NCBI GenBank assembly: GCA_022559845.1
Contig: CM040118.1
Coordinates: forward strand, 159,670,331 to 159,734,330
Direction: 5' to 3'
DNA length: 64,000 bases
DNA from: Amorphophallus konjac
Lineage: Eukaryota > Streptophyta > Magnoliopsida > Alismatales > Araceae
Numbering within the stretch: the first letter of the stretch is position 1; each line of letters opens with the position of its first letter. This document shows positions 10,696-22,750 of the stretch, one piece after another. Both the position numbers and the translations under genes were made by a program. The notes under the pieces are model-generated. The model made no database searches. It had not been told where the DNA came from and saw only the letters and a program-made list of their open reading frames with translations.

Positions 10696-12964
10696 TGGTG
10701 CAGACACCCGAGCAGTTGAGCGGCGCGACACGCCGAGCCATCGGTACCGCACATGGAGCACGACTCGAGCCACCTCAGCGTCCATCTGGCTCGGAGACAG
10801 CCTGAAGACTCCACCTTGAGCCTCCCCATTTATCATATTTAGTTAGCCTTTATGTGTGTGTAATTTGTGTTTATTTCATTGTATTCGGTATGTAATTATG
10901 AGTGTACGAGGGGCTTATTTGCAAAATGGGACCCCTGGGCCCCACGGGACCCCCCAGGCCCCTCCCATTGATCCACCTCAGCCCATGGGCCCCATGTGGG
11001 GTCAGTCAACATGTCAAATGGAGGCATCTAGAAGTTTGAATGGTAAAAGGCACATGGGAGACAAGTGGACTTCAAAGTCCAATGTGGCTACCAACTTGTC
11101 CCCCCCTTGCCACCAAAGTCAATAGGGCGCCCCCTTCCCCTTATTTTTTATTTTAATTTTTGTGGAATGGTCACATGCCATCCCAGCCCTCCATCTCACA
11201 CCCCTAGATCCAACGGTGGAGGATGGATTATATGGGTGACCTATATATGCTTGTATTTTCCCATTTTCATGAATTAATGCCATAAGAATTGTGAAATTTG
11301 TTGGAGCATGGCCTAGGCCGCCCCCTTCTCCTCTCCCTCTTCCCCTTGAAGCTGTGAAGGCTTCCTTCAGGTGGTGAGACTCCACCCTATCAGTTCCGGT
11401 CGCCGCCACCATGAGCCGCCATCGCCATCAACGGAGTTCTGCCCGTGCAGTACCACAGTAGCTTGTTTGAAATTCACAGGTCATCCCTGAGCTCATTTGG
11501 CTACAAAATTTGGAGTAGTTGTTCCTGGGATGTTCCTCTCCACCCACAAAAATCAGGCTAGCATTCAGATCACGTTGGCTAATTTTTGATTTTCTTCCAC
11601 TCTTTCATTTTGGTTCTTCCAGAATTCTATCTAGGTTCATCTCTGTCCTGAGTTTCATGTCTTAGATCAACTTTTTGATTTCTTTTACTTCGACCAATTT
11701 TACTGGTGGTTCCACCCATCCACCCCTTCATCCACAATTTTTCTCAATTTTTGACTCGCCCATCTCATATTTTCTAAAATTCGTTCTCAGACCCATCTAC
11801 AGTTCTTTCCACCTGTTCCCAGATCCGACCACTAGTCACCCCAAAAATCATAAACAATCGCCACCACCTCTAAATCAAATTCCATAAATAGTCCCAGTTC
11901 CGTGGTTTGATTCCCTACAACTTCTAAGAAGAGCTCAAGAGCTGAATCAGAGGTTTACTAGGCAGTCAATGGTGGTTCGCAGACAAGTGCCCTGCAGATC
12001 TGAGATTTTGGTTACTGTAAAATAGAGATTTGTAAATTCAATAAAGTTCTGATCCGACTAGATCCAGCAGATCTCTCTCCATCTAGATCGAAGCATTTGA
12101 AGAGAGCTTTCCAACGATAGCTCATGCGTCCCGATCCAACGTCGGGATTGCTCGCAGTGGCCGTTTTCGCCGGAGCGCGCGCCGGAAGACAGCAACCAAA
12201 ATCCGTGGGTTATTAGTTCAAGAGTTGGGAATCGGGGCCGATCGACCCCCGATCGGTGTTCCCGGCCGACCGCCATCCGTGGAGGCGCGCCACAAGGGGT
12301 CCCCATCACAGTGGGTCCCACCCCCGTAGATCCGGAGGACAGCGCCGTTCGTGGGCCCCGCGGGCCCGTAGAAGCCTCCGTTCGGAAAGCACGAAAACAC
12401 GGAGTTCGGCACCGCCGGGCGACATCAAGATGCTGCCCGTCAACCCGAGTTGCATGATTCCCGGACCCCACATGTGACCTTTTACCTCCCTGCGTGGAGT
12501 GGGTTGACTTAGTGTATTGCTGTAATAATTGTTAACCGGGAGTCCGTGATTCGGCCGGGGTTATCTTCGCCACGCCGGGTGTGTGGAGGTAAAGATCTTA
12601 ATCGCTTGGCGTTCATTTGCTTAGCTAGTATATGGTCTTTTGCCGCTGCCGAGAGTGTAGGTACTAGCCCGTGTGTCCATGTCACCGCTGTGAGAGTGAG
12701 AGTGACCTGTCCCGCGACTCGATCCGTGTTTGGAAGTTGAGTCGGACTACCCTTGACCTCCGCTGGTTCCTTAACCGCGCACGGTCCGCGCTTTCCCTCG
12801 CTTGGGACGACGAGTGAGCTTCCACTTCTGTTAGCGACGTTTCACCACTAGGAGCTCGTAGTGTCGGGCTTAGTGTCTCCCTGGTGTGTGTTGCGGGTCG
12901 TGTCTTCATCTAGAGTCCGAGGGTGGCACCATATAGTGTCGTCTCCTTAGTCCGTCCCGCATCA
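10696..12964 (+). repeat. TR-GAG 5-prime LTR
   Basis: Starts TGGTGCAGACACC and ends CCCGCATCA, both repeated in the right LTR. A TATA box candidate is at 11242-11248. GC content rises in the last kilobase. ORFs inside (for example 12058-12471) are matched only by the sister LTR and are not called. Confidence 0.9.
11242..11248 (+). promoter_or_regulatory. TATA box candidate, TR-GAG 5-prime LTR
   Basis: TATATAT, kept at 14986-14992 in the other LTR. It is the clearest TATA-like motif in this LTR. Confidence 0.45.
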
Positions 12965-12967
12965 GTT

Positions 12968-12979
12968 TGGTATCAGAGC
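12968..12979 (+). promoter_or_regulatory. Primer-binding site, tRNA-iMet (TR-GAG)
   Basis: TGGTATCAGAGC, three bases after the LTR. Confidence 0.9.
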
Positions 12980-13283
12980 GAGTCGAGTCTAGGGTAGTCA
13001 TTGCATAAGTCTTGCATGCATCATGGTCTAAGTCAAGTCTAGGATCATCATTATTTTCAAAACAAAAAAAAGTGTGTTTTAAATTGCATTTCATTCCGAT
13101 AATTCAGTATCTTAAAAGGTGTTGTCCGAACGTTAGGCTACGCCTACCGGGAGGTCGCACACTTGCGGGAGTGATCTTCGGATTGATTAACTCCGCCCCG
13201 TACCGGATATTGGTTTAAATCTAAGTGCATCATTTAGTGTGTGTTTGCATTAGTCGGTGTCTTCTAGGTCGTGTGTCAGTTGC

Positions 13284-14564
13284 ATGCCCACCCGTCGAGG
13301 TACCCAATACTCGCCACCACCACCTATGGCGGATTCCCGGGCCCGTAGCTGCGATGAGTCCTCGACGGCCGAGATGTTCCGAGCCATTATGGAACGTCTT
13401 GACACACGTATGGATGGTCTTAGTACGCGTATGGATGGCATAGGAATGCATCTAGAAGGGCGGATGAAAGCCCTCGATGATCGAGCAGAGTCTTCGGATC
13501 AGTCCATCCAGGGTCTAGTTGGGAGAATTGCCGTCCTAGAGAGAGGCCCAGTAGCGGCGCAACCCGCGCCAACGAACGGCCAACAAGAGCCGGTGGAGCA
13601 ACCCGCTGTGCCAAGGGCTCAGGTGGAGGATGTCGGGAGGCAACAGGCGCCTATAGTGGATGATTATGCTTCCGACAATGATCAGGGGGGTAACGATCGT
13701 CGTCATCAACGACGGAATCGTGATGACAAGGATGACGACCGCATTCTTAGGGGTGTGCGTGCGGACCCTCCCACTTTTAGCTGGTCCTTGGACCCTAGGG
13801 TGTATTTAGATTGGGAGGCCGGCATGGACCGGTACTTCGAGTGGTTTGAGATGACGGACCACCGAAGAGTCCGATACGCAAAGATGAAGCTGCAAGGGCA
13901 GGCCCAAACTTATTGGATCAATGTGGAGAGCCTGCTCAACCAGCGACGTCAACCCCAAATCGGTACTTGGGATGATATGAAGATCAAATTGAGGGAGAAG
14001 TACCTTCCCGCCTCATATCGCCAACGTCTCATAGACAAGTGGCAAAGCATCTCCCAAGGGAACCGATCCATGACCGAGTACACCGCCGAGTTCGATGAGT
14101 ATTACTTATGGTGTGGGGTCATGGAAGAGAGCACTATGACTATATCCCGCTTTCGAAGAGGTTTGCGACCCAATTATCAATATGAACTCTTTCGCCGCAA
14201 TGCAACCACTTTGGAGCAGGCATATCAGATAGCTCTCGAATTAGAGCAATTCGAGGCCGAGTTTGAGTCTCCCCATCGGTTGGGCTCTTTCCCCCTTCGT
14301 AGTGTCGAGCCCCGTGGCTCATCTGGCACGTATCCGAGGGCCCCCATGGCTCGACCTCAGGAGCCCGCTCGCCCCGAGCGATACATGAGCGATGCAGACC
14401 CTTACTCGACAGGGTTGAGTTTCTCCCACCCGGGGAGAATTGGTGCGGACACCCGAGCAGTTGAGCGACGCGACACGCCGAGCCACCGGTACCGCACACG
14501 GAGCACGACTCGAGCCACCTCAGCCTCCATCTGGCTCGGAGACAGCCTGGAGACTCCGCCTTGA
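13284..14564 (+). CDS. gag: Gag of the TR-GAG element
   Basis: An intact 426-residue frame from ATG 13284. I prefer this start to an upstream GTG at 13257. The first half is charged and has a repeated RMDG-type coil segment (about residues 30-60). The gypsy Gag core (retrotrans_gag type) spans about residues 150-310, with PPTFSW...DPRVYLDWEAGMDRYFEW, KMKLQGQAQTYW, TWDDMKIKLREKYLP and a LRPNYQYELF-like end. No CCHC knuckle is present. The stop codon lies inside the 3-prime LTR, so the last 41 residues (Arg/Thr/Ser-rich) are LTR-encoded. It has no stops, unlike the other gags here, which fits recent activity or selection on Gag. Its likely role is to form particles from enzymes supplied by another element. 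Confidence 0.88.
   Translation: MPTRRGTQYSPPPPMADSRARSCDESSTAEMFRAIMERLDTRMDGLSTRMDGIGMHLEGRMKALDDRAESSDQSIQGLVGRIAVLERGPVAAQPAPTNGQQEPVEQPAVPRAQVEDVGRQQAPIVDDYASDNDQGGNDRRHQRRNRDDKDDDRILRGVRADPPTFSWSLDPRVYLDWEAGMDRYFEWFEMTDHRRVRYAKMKLQGQAQTYWINVESLLNQRRQPQIGTWDDMKIKLREKYLPASYRQRLIDKWQSISQGNRSMTEYTAEFDEYYLWCGVMEESTMTISRFRRGLRPNYQYELFRRNATTLEQAYQIALELEQFEAEFESPHRLGSFPLRSVEPRGSSGTYPRAPMARPQEPARPERYMSDADPYSTGLSFSHPGRIGADTRAVERRDTPSHRYRTRSTTRATSASIWLGDSLETPP
14432..14440 (+). promoter_or_regulatory. Polypurine tract of TR-GAG
   Basis: GGGGAGAAT directly before the right LTR. It lies inside the gag frame. Confidence 0.65.
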
Positions 14565-16719
14565 GCCTCCCCATTTATCATCTTTAGTTAGCCTTTATGT
14601 GTGTGTAATTTGTGTTTATTTCATTGTATTCGGTATGTAATTATGAGTGTACGAGGGGCTTATTTGCAAAATGGGACCCCTGGGCCCCACGGGACCCCCC
14701 AGGCCCCTCCCATTGATCCACCTCAGCCCATGGGCCCCATGTGGGGTCAGTCAACATGTCAAATGGAGGCATCTAGAAGTTTGAATGGTAAACGGCACAT
14801 GGGAGACAGGTGGACTTCAAAGTCCAAGGTGGCTACCAACTTGTCCCCCGTTGCCACCAAAGTCAATAGGGTGCCCCCTTCCCCTTATTTTTTATTTTAA
14901 TTTTTGTGGAATGGTCACATGCCATCCCAGTCCTCCATCTCACACCCCTAGATCCAACGGTGGAGGATGGATTAGATGGGTGACCTATATATGCTTGTAT
15001 TTTCCCATTTTCATGAATTAATGCCATAAGAATTGTAAAATTTGTTGGAGCATGGCCTAGGCCGCCCCCTTCTCCTCTCTCTCTTCCCCTTGAAGCTGTG
15101 AAGGCTTCCTTCAGGTGGTGAGACTCCACCCTATCAGTTCCGGTCGCCGCCGCCACGAGCCGCCACCGGACCGCCATCGCCATCAACGGAGTTCTGCCTG
15201 TGCAGTACCACAGCAGCTTGTTCGAAATTCACAGGTCGTCCCCGAGCTCATTTGGCTACCAAATTTGGAGGAGTTGTTTCTAGGATGTTCCTCTCCACCC
15301 ACAAAAATCAGGCTAGCATTCAGATCACGTTGGCTAATTTTTGATTTTCATCCACTCTTTCATTTCGGTTCTGCCAGAATTCTATTCAGGTTCATCTCCG
15401 TCCTAAGTTTCATGTCTTAGATCCACTTTTTGATTTCTGTTAGTTCGCCCAATTTTACTGGGGGTTCCACCCATCCACCCCTTCATCCAAAATTTTTCTC
15501 AATTTTTTATTCGACCATCTCATATTTTCTAAAATTCATTCTCAGACCCATCTACAGTTCTGTCCACCTGTTCCCAGATCCGACCACTAGTCACCCCAAA
15601 AATCATAACAAATCGCCACCACCTCCAAATCAAATTCCCAAAATAGTCCCAGTTCCGGGGTTTGATTCCCTACAACGACTAAGAAGAGCTCAAGAGCTGA
15701 ATCGGAGGTTTACTAGGCAGTCAACGGTGGTTCTCAGACAAGTGCACTGTAGATCTGAGATTTCGGTTACTGTACAACAGGGATTTGTAAATTCAATAAA
15801 GTTCTGATCCGACTAGATCGAGCAGATCTGTCTCAGTCTAGATCGAATCATTTGAAGAGAGCTTTCCAACTATAGCTCACGCGTCCCGATCCGACGTCGG
15901 GATTGCTGGCAGCGGCCGTTTTCGCCGGAGCGCGCGCCGGAAGACAGCAACCAAAATCCGTGGGTTATTAGTTCAAGAGTTGGGAATCGGGGCCGATCGA
16001 CCCCCGATCAATGATCCTGGCCGACCGCTGTCCGTGGAGGCACGCCACCAGGGGTCCCCATCACATTGGGTCCCACCCCCGCAGATCCGGAGGACAGCGC
16101 CGTCCGTGGGTACCGCGGGCCCGTAGAAGCCGCCGTTCGGAAAGCACGAAAACACGGAGTTCGGCACCACCGGGCGACATCAAGATGCTGCCCGTCAACC
16201 CGAGTTGCGTGATTCCCGGACGCCACATGTGACCTTTTACCTCCCTGCGTGGAGTGGGTCGACTTAGTGTATTGCTGTAATAATTGTTAACCGGGAGTCC
16301 GTGATTCGGCCGGGGTTGTCTTCGCCACGCCGGGTGGGTGGAGGTAAAGGTCTTAACCTCTTGGCGTTCATTTGCTTAGCTAGTATATGGTCTTTTGCCG
16401 CTGCCGAGAGTGTAGGTACTAGCCCGTGTGTCCATGTCACCGCTGTGAGAGTGAGAGTGACCCGTCCCGTGACTCGATCCGAGTCCGGAAGTTGAGTCGG
16501 ACTACCCTTGACCTCCGCCGGTTCCTTAACAGGGCACGGTCCGCGCTTTCCCTCCCTTGGGACGACGAGTGAGCTTCCACTTCTGTTAGCAACGTTTCGC
16601 CACTAGGAGCTCGTAGTGTCGGGCTTAGTGTCTCCCTGGTGTGTGTTGCTGGTCGTGTCTTCATCTAGAGTCCGAGGGTGGCACCATATAGTGTCGTCTC
16701 CTTAGTCCGTCCCGCATCA
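14441..16719 (+). repeat. TR-GAG 3-prime LTR
   Basis: TGGTGCGGACACC to CCCGCATCA, matching the 5-prime LTR end to end with scattered, mainly transition differences. Its first 124 bases encode the Gag C-terminus. Confidence 0.9.
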
Positions 16720-16724
16720 GTTTT

Positions 16725-18699
16725 CATTCGAAGTCTGTACACTCACCAGTGAATGACAAGTCCACACATTGGACTGTAGCTGTTCGTTCTTCATGTCTAT
16801 ACACTAGATTGTCTAACTTCAACTCTATACATCTGATTACTGTTGCAGTGTTCACCAAGTCTATACACTACTTCAGATCTAATTCACAATGAGATATGAA
16901 TGGCGTGTTTGTGATTAAGTTTTGATTCATTAATCAATTCGTTTGAATTAATTCCTGATGCAAGACAGGAATAGGGTCGACGCTAGAGCTTAAGGCGTCC
17001 ACGCACCAGTGAAGATGCATCCACGGATACTCTTCACAGCGTTAACTCTACGCAAAGGCTGCATCAACTCATCCACTCAAGAAGCAGAGGCCTTGTCTGA
17101 AATACTCCAATGCATCAACGCAGCAGTGGAGCAGCGTCGACGTAGCGGTTTAAGAGACGCCAATATACAAGGCAAGACAGGCCTTAATGTACATGTTCGT
17201 GCGTCAACGCCATCAACAAGCAGCGTCGACGCAGTGGTGGAAGAGAGACCAATACACACTTCTGATTTTCATCCGTGCGTCAACACCACCAACTGGCAGC
17301 GTCGACGTAGCAGTTCAAGAAAGGGGTGACTTATCTCTGGATGTCTTCAACGCGTCAACGCTATCCATAGTAGGGTCGACGCAGTGGGGCAAATTCAAAT
17401 GTGTACAAGCAAAGAGTAGACGCAGTGATGCCAGTTCGTCAACGCGGTCAGTCTACAGAAACAGTAAGTGTGGTAAATTACTAGAATATTTCGATGCAGT
17501 ACAAGGAGACCCCAATTATGAAAGGGCACGTGATCCTATAACAAAGGACGTGCCAGCAGTCAGACACGTGGAAGCTGGGGCCTGCTACTTCACCACGTGG
17601 ACCAACCCATCGAAGCTCTCTAGGGCGTCTCTGCCCTATCCTCCGGAGCCCCTGTTATTGGTATATAAATCCTTATTCGTCTTTAGAAAAGTAGAGCTCA
17701 CTCCAAGGAAGAAGTGAAGCAAAAGAGGCCATCTGAGAGCAGAAAGAGAACTCTAGAGAGATAGGCCAGAAGAGAAGAAGAAGAAAAAGAGTTGAAGAGA
17801 AGAAGGAGAGAACAGCGTGAGAGAAAAGGAGAGCAGAAGAGAAAGAAAGAGAGATAGAGAGAGAGAGAGAGTTTGTGGAGAAAAAGGAAGAAAGTTACTG
17901 AAGATCTGTCTACTAGACCGTGGATCAAATCCAGGCCAGTCAGCTCCATGGGAGCCACATCTGTTGTTCCTTCTTTTACAGCTTGTGTTTGCTGTGTTAT
18001 TTTCGTTCCTTATTTTTATTTTTATTCGATCTGATTTACTGAGTTCTTCCGATCCTCTGGACTGAGGTCGGGTTCCTCCTGGTGGGTCAGGAGAAGGGAG
18101 ATCTGATCTCCGGTTTGTAAGCAGCAGGGGGGCTGCTTGTGGGTTCCCTCCGGGCTAGGAGGAAGAGAGGCTAGGCCTCTGGTGGATTGCTAGTAGCAGA
18201 GTGCTACTGGCTGGTTCACTAGTAGCGGGGATGCTACTAGTGGGGTTCCCTCTTGGTATAGAGGAAGAGAGACGTGAGTCTCTGGTTTCTAGTGACCGTG
18301 GGTTGCTAGAGGTTCCCTCCGTGTAGGAGGAAGATGGGAGGTTGTTCCCCTGGGTAAGCTGTGTATCAGCGTCTGTTGGCAAGCTGTGTTGCCCAGCTGT
18401 TAGTGAAGCCACACTCGGGTTGAGTGCGGGGTGGATGTAGGTCTGCAGGACCGAACCACCTAAAAACCCCTCTTGCATTGTGGTTTGATTGCTTATGGTT
18501 TGCTTCCGCTAGATGTTTGCATAGGGGCGCTCCATGTGTTTGATCACAGGTTCATTAGATGATTTGATCAGATTTTGTTCTAAGTGTTTAATCTTTTGAG
18601 TGAGCGAAATTCTAATTGAGCGAAAGTTTATATTGGGTGAAAGTTTTTATAGGCTATATTCATTCACCCCCCCTCTGAATACTTGCATCGAACCTAATA
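16725..18699 (+). repeat. Copia1 3-prime LTR, right part
   Basis: Resumes at the base where the left part stopped and aligns with 3239-5217. It holds the second motif array, a TATA box (17662-17670) and the leader hairpin array (about 18098-18430). It ends CTAATA rather than CTAACA, a C-to-T change in the terminal dinucleotide. Confidence 0.88.
17662..17670 (+). promoter_or_regulatory. TATA box of Copia1 3-prime LTR
   Basis: TATATAAAT, the same motif and setting as 4181-4189. Confidence 0.65.
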
Positions 18700-19443
18700 G
18701 GGGTTTGTTCATCCAAACTACACAAGAATCCTCCTTCAACCATTCAATCAAAGCAACTTACTATTTTAATGTTTCAGTTGAATGGCAGCCACTTGATCTT
18801 GACATTTGGTCTCCATTGAAAGTCCCTGTCAAAGTTACACACTTAATGTTAGTCTTCAGTTCTCATTTGCTTTCATTAAGATTAGTCTCTAACTCTCATC
18901 AATCACTCAATATCTAGACTAAGTTTCTTCAAAACACATGTTAGCTATCACAATAGCTTGAATCCTATCCAAATCAACTAAGGAAGAGTTGAAGAATTTC
19001 ACCCAAATTGTTCGGAGACTTTCCTTTCTCACTAACTCCTGTAAACATATCAAGGCACATGTTAGTTAAGTTCATCAAATCAGTTGACCGTGTCATACAC
19101 TAGCCATTCAATCAAATAGAATTTGCTCAGTTCATTTCAGATCCATAAACTACACATGCAAGATGTTAACATGGAACATAATCACATGGTATTTAGTTCA
19201 TCATCAAAAATCCTTTATACATGGTTATGCACGGGGTTCAACACTAGGTGATATAGTCAATTAAAAATTGTGCTCCATATACCAAATTAAAGATAATACA
19301 AAGGGGAACACACAGCAACAAACGGGGCTCAATTTCGTGGAGTATTCTAGAAGATAGAGCCCTAACAAGGAGGCCCCGTTGCACAGGTTCGACCTTAGAA
19401 TATGGCGGCGAAGAAGACGAAGTTCAGGAACTTTAGGACTCTT

Positions 19444-19452
19444 TATTATATA
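19444..19452 (-). promoter_or_regulatory. TATA box of Tat-C LTR
   Basis: TATATAATA on the minus strand, placed like the TATA boxes of Tat-A and Tat-B with the array immediately upstream. Confidence 0.5.
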
Positions 19453-19454
19453 GA

Positions 19455-19745
19455 CGGTCTATCACGCGACCGTTTATTGAATGGGGCGGTCTAGCAGTAG
19501 ACCGCTCAGACCTTGGGCGACCGGGAGACTTTTGGCATAAAAACTGACTAAACGGTCATCCAGAGACCATTTTTTGAATAAGGTGGTCCTAAGAAGACCG
19601 TTTTATGACATTTTAAAAATAATAAAATTAAAATTAAAAAATTAAAAAAGTTACTGTTCATCAACGGTCGCCTATTGACCATTTTATTCATGGGGCGATC
19701 ATCTTTTGACCGTTTATTCATGGGATGGTCAACTGTTGACCGTTT
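19455..19745. repeat. ACGGTC / GACCGT inverted-motif array (Tat-C U3)
   Basis: Consecutive imperfect palindromes: ACGGTC-N8-GACCGT (from about 19455), GCGGTC-N8-GACCGC (from about 19483), then GGTC-N7-GACC forms to 19745. Between them runs AT-rich sequence with TTTATTGAATGG-like spacers. Confidence 0.7.
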
Positions 19746-20427
19746 TACTGCCAAGCTCGCGTGACTTTGGGAATTGGAGCATATCTTGAGAATGGTGAAG
19801 AATTAGCAAAAGTGATAGAAGAAGAAATTGTAGATAACTAAAAAATGAACAACTTTCAGGAAGAGAGTAAGATGAGAAAATGATCATAAGATATAGAAAA
19901 TAGGGCATAGAATAGAGAGGAAAAATACCAGGACATAGGTGAACAATGCAGTCTGCCAGAAAAATGTGAATAACTTGAAATAGGTGCAGAACTGGCCAAT
20001 GACATAGAAGATAAAATTGTAGAGATTTGAAAGATGAACAACTTTGGTGAAGGGCAAATTTTAAATAGGGAAGAGAAGGGGGTGAAAGAAGGACCATTTT
20101 CAAGACTACGCAGCGAAAGGGGGCTGAGAGAAGCCTGCCTAAATAGGCCGTAAGTTGTCTTGGGAAGCTGGAAGTTGATAAAATAAGCTTCAGGGTGTTA
20201 TGTTAGATGGACGCAGTCTATTACTACGGAGAGTGGATCTAGAGGGGGGTGAATAGATCTAATGTATAATTTTAGAACACAGTTGACTCTAATGCGGAAT
20301 TAAAACAAGCAACTGTATAGCAGTAGAAGGAACACATTGAAATCACACAACCACAGGCAATCACACAGTAGACACCGATCTTTAAGGTGGTTCGATCTCA
20401 ATCCAGAGATCTACGTCCACCCCACAC

Positions 20428-20650
20428 TCCAACTGGAATGTGGATCCTACTGACTAATAGCTTGAACAGCTGGGCATCACAGCTTGCCAACAACTACTGA
20501 TACACAGCTTCGCTGGGCTTAACAGCTTGCGGACCAGAGGAACAGATCCTCTGCAACCGCTGGGCAATACAGCTTAGCCGTCCGAGACCTGGTCTCGCCA
20601 GCTGAGGATTACAGATTCACCTGTCCAGTGGAAACCTCCACTGTAATTGC
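20428..20650 (-). other. Leader hairpins in Copia2 LTR
   Basis: Short inverted repeats on the transcript strand: CCACATTCC/GGAGTGTGG, AGAGGA/TCCTCT, CGAGACC/GGTCTCG and CAGTGGAGG/CCTCCACTG-type stems. The first is the positional partner of CCACACTC/GAGTGTGG in Copia1 and lies next to a conserved GTGGGGTGGA block. Confidence 0.55.
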
Positions 20651-20957
20651 TGCCTCACAGCTTGATAACAAAAGTGTATCGAAAGTAAGAAAGACATAAA
20701 CAAACGAAATGTAAAAACAAGACGAATGTAACTCAAGTATGAGCAGAATCAGCTCTGGTATCTGAACCAAGAGTCTGACTTACAAGATCTCTCGAAAGCT
20801 CTCTCAACTCAACTCTCTCAATCTTCTCTTCTCTCTTTCTCTTCTTCTCTCTTTTTCTTCTTCTCTCTTTGGATCGTGCAGGCACTCACTGTCTGTACTT
20901 CTCTTTTAGCTCTGGCTTCTGCTCTTTCGATCTTACTTCTTCTGAAGCAGAAGAATT

Positions 20958-20966
20958 CCTTTTATA
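20958..20966 (-). promoter_or_regulatory. TATA box of Copia2 3-prime LTR
   Basis: TATAAAAGG on the minus strand. The matching part of the 5-prime LTR (the one that would drive transcription) is deleted. Confidence 0.65.
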
Positions 20967-21164
20967 CCAGTAGCTATTCGAAGGGCGTGTGGCATTTAAA
21001 TTCCCGCCCAATGATTTGGACCATGTGGCAGCATCTCGTCTTGTTGCTGTACACGTGTCGCACTCTGAGCACCTCATCTAGCCTTGGATCATGAGCCAAG
21101 TCATCAGTCTCTGTAGATAGTCCCTGTCAGACATTCGAAAGGAATTATCAGTTTAAGGGTTAAC

Positions 21165-22750
21165 TGATGTACAGACTCTACATAGATAGAGCTGAAGCAA
21201 TGTATAGACTTCATGAAGCATGGCAATTGCGTTGTACAGACTATGTGAAGACAAAGCTGAAGCAATGTATAGACTTCATGAAGCAGAGCTGAAGCAGTAT
21301 AGACTCAGTGAATGCGAAGGAAGTGTTCAGACTCTATGAATGCGAGGCTATGCGTTGTACAGACTATGTGAATACAGTGCTATGGCCTGTATAGACTCTA
21401 CGCATGCAGGGCTTATGCCATGTTCAGACTTTGTGAATACAATGCTGTGCAATGTATAGACTCTGTATATGCAGAGCTTAAGCCCTGTATAGACATCAAA
21501 TATGCAGAAGTAAACGTGCATCAATGTGCAGACTTAGCAAAACAAAGTGTGAACAAAGCCACACAATGTGCAGACTTCGTGCAGTGCATGAATACAGTGT
21601 ATAGAGTTATGAGTGCAATGAGTGTTCAAGTGATGTACAGACTCTGAGTTGAACAATGCACAATGCCTATGGGAATGTATAGACTTAGACATAGGTAAAG
21701 ATACCGATGTTCAGACTTTGTGCAATGTATGGACTTAGTGTGTGCGAGCCTGCTGCAGCCAGTGTACAGACTTTGAGTGCTATGCAATCTTGCTAAGATG
21801 TAGTATATAGACTTAATGCGAGCATGATGCAGCCAGTGTACATACTTAGACCTGCGTGCATGCAATGCGTTGTATAGACTTGCCCATGGCTATCTAGACT
21901 TTGCATGCATGCTTATAGCAATGTGCAGACTTTGCAGACACTGCGTTGTGCAGACTTTGCGTGCCACAATGTACAGACTTGGTGGCAAGAGACTTACACA
22001 AAGATGCTAAGTGAGACGGTCCAGTGTATAGACATAGTGTTCACTTGAGACGCTGACTGAGATGATCTCATAGGCTGTACAGACTCGTGCTGTGCTGCAA
22101 GATGCCATTGTACACATTTGGTGTCCACATGAGACGCTTAGTGAGACGGACCAGTGTACAGACTTATGCTATGCTGCAAGATGGTAGTGTACACACTTGG
22201 TTAAGACTATCTAGACTCTGCATGTGAGCAATGGCGATGTATAGACTTGCTAACACACTGTTGTACAGGCTTTGCTAGCCACAATGTGCAGACGGCACGA
22301 TGTATAGACTTGCAAGTCCTACGTAGGTAAAGATGCCAGTGTATAGGCTTGCGAGAATATAACGTAGGTAAAATATACCAATATATAGACTTGCGAGTTA
22401 CAACGTAGGTAAAGATACCTAATGTACAGACTTGCTAGTGTGCATGCCACAATGCAGTGTATGGACATGAGTGTGCGTGCAATGCTGCAACCGATGTATG
22501 GACTTGTGTTGACGCTGCAGGACAACTGCCAATTTATAGACTTCACAAGTGCAAGCAATGCAGTAATGTATGGACTTTGAACTTGTGCATGCAATGTATA
22601 GACTTGATACCCTGTGAGTCATGTAGTGTATAGACTTGCTAGCCTGCGACGACTGCAATGTACATACTTGCTAGCTTGCGAGCCATGCAGTGTATGGACT
22701 TGCTAGCCTGCGAGTCATGCGATGTATGGACTTAATGTGTCTGCTGCACA
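21165..22750 (-). repeat. TGTATAGACTT motif array in Copia2 U3
   Basis: About fifty degenerate copies of TGTA(T/C)AGACTT at irregular 20-45 bp spacing on the plus strand. In element sense this is AAGTCTATACA, the same word as the Copia1 array. Spacer sequence is not repeated in a regular unit, so it differs from a minisatellite. Confidence 0.75.

Larger units (their letters stand above)
10696..16719 (+). mobile_element. TR-GAG-type non-autonomous Ty3/gypsy element
   Basis: Inserted in the Copia1 right LTR with a perfect 5 bp duplication, GTTTT (10691-10695 and 16720-16724). Two long LTRs (2,269 and 2,279 bp, roughly 5% different by eye) flank an internal region of only 1,476 bp with a tRNA-iMet PBS, one gag frame and a PPT. 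There is no protease, RT, RNase H or integrase. This is the layout of TR-GAG elements, which depend on partners for mobility. The 6.0 kb size comes from its long LTRs. Confidence 0.9.
2598..18699 (+). mobile_element. Copia1: non-autonomous Sirevirus-like Ty1/copia element
   Basis: The LTRs begin TGTTGTGCCCC and end CTAACA (left) or CTAATA (right). A tRNA-iMet PBS follows the left LTR. The element has a coiled-coil, zinc-knuckle gag and no pol. Several AAAGGGGG tracts precede the right LTR, a known feature of Sireviruses. The flanks are GGGGG (2593-2597) and GGGGT (18700-18704), an imperfect duplication probably disturbed by Tat-C landing next door. The right LTR is split by the TR-GAG insertion at 10696-16719. 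Without that insertion the element is about 10.1 kb. Confidence 0.88.
18706..20195 (-). repeat. Tat-C 3-prime LTR, left part
   Basis: Runs from a likely TGTTCATCC start to the Copia2 insertion. It has no frame. A minus-strand TATA box is at 19444-19452 and an inverted-motif array at 19455-19745. The first 500 bases are AT-rich and show nothing I recognise; their assignment to the LTR rests on length alone. Confidence 0.55.

Noticed and set aside
12058..12471. 137-codon minus ORF in the TR-GAG LTR
   Set aside because: GC-rich LTR sequence. The sister LTR copy has the frame broken differently, so there is no sign of selection.
18706..19240. Possible unique host DNA or intron
   Set aside because: Fits the expected length of the Tat-C LTR between Copia1 and the TATA box. 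No coding signal. Left open because no second LTR copy is in the window.
21165..22750. CRISPR-like array of short repeats
   Set aside because: The repeat is 10-12 bp, degenerate and irregularly spaced, lies in a eukaryotic LTR, and there are no cas genes.
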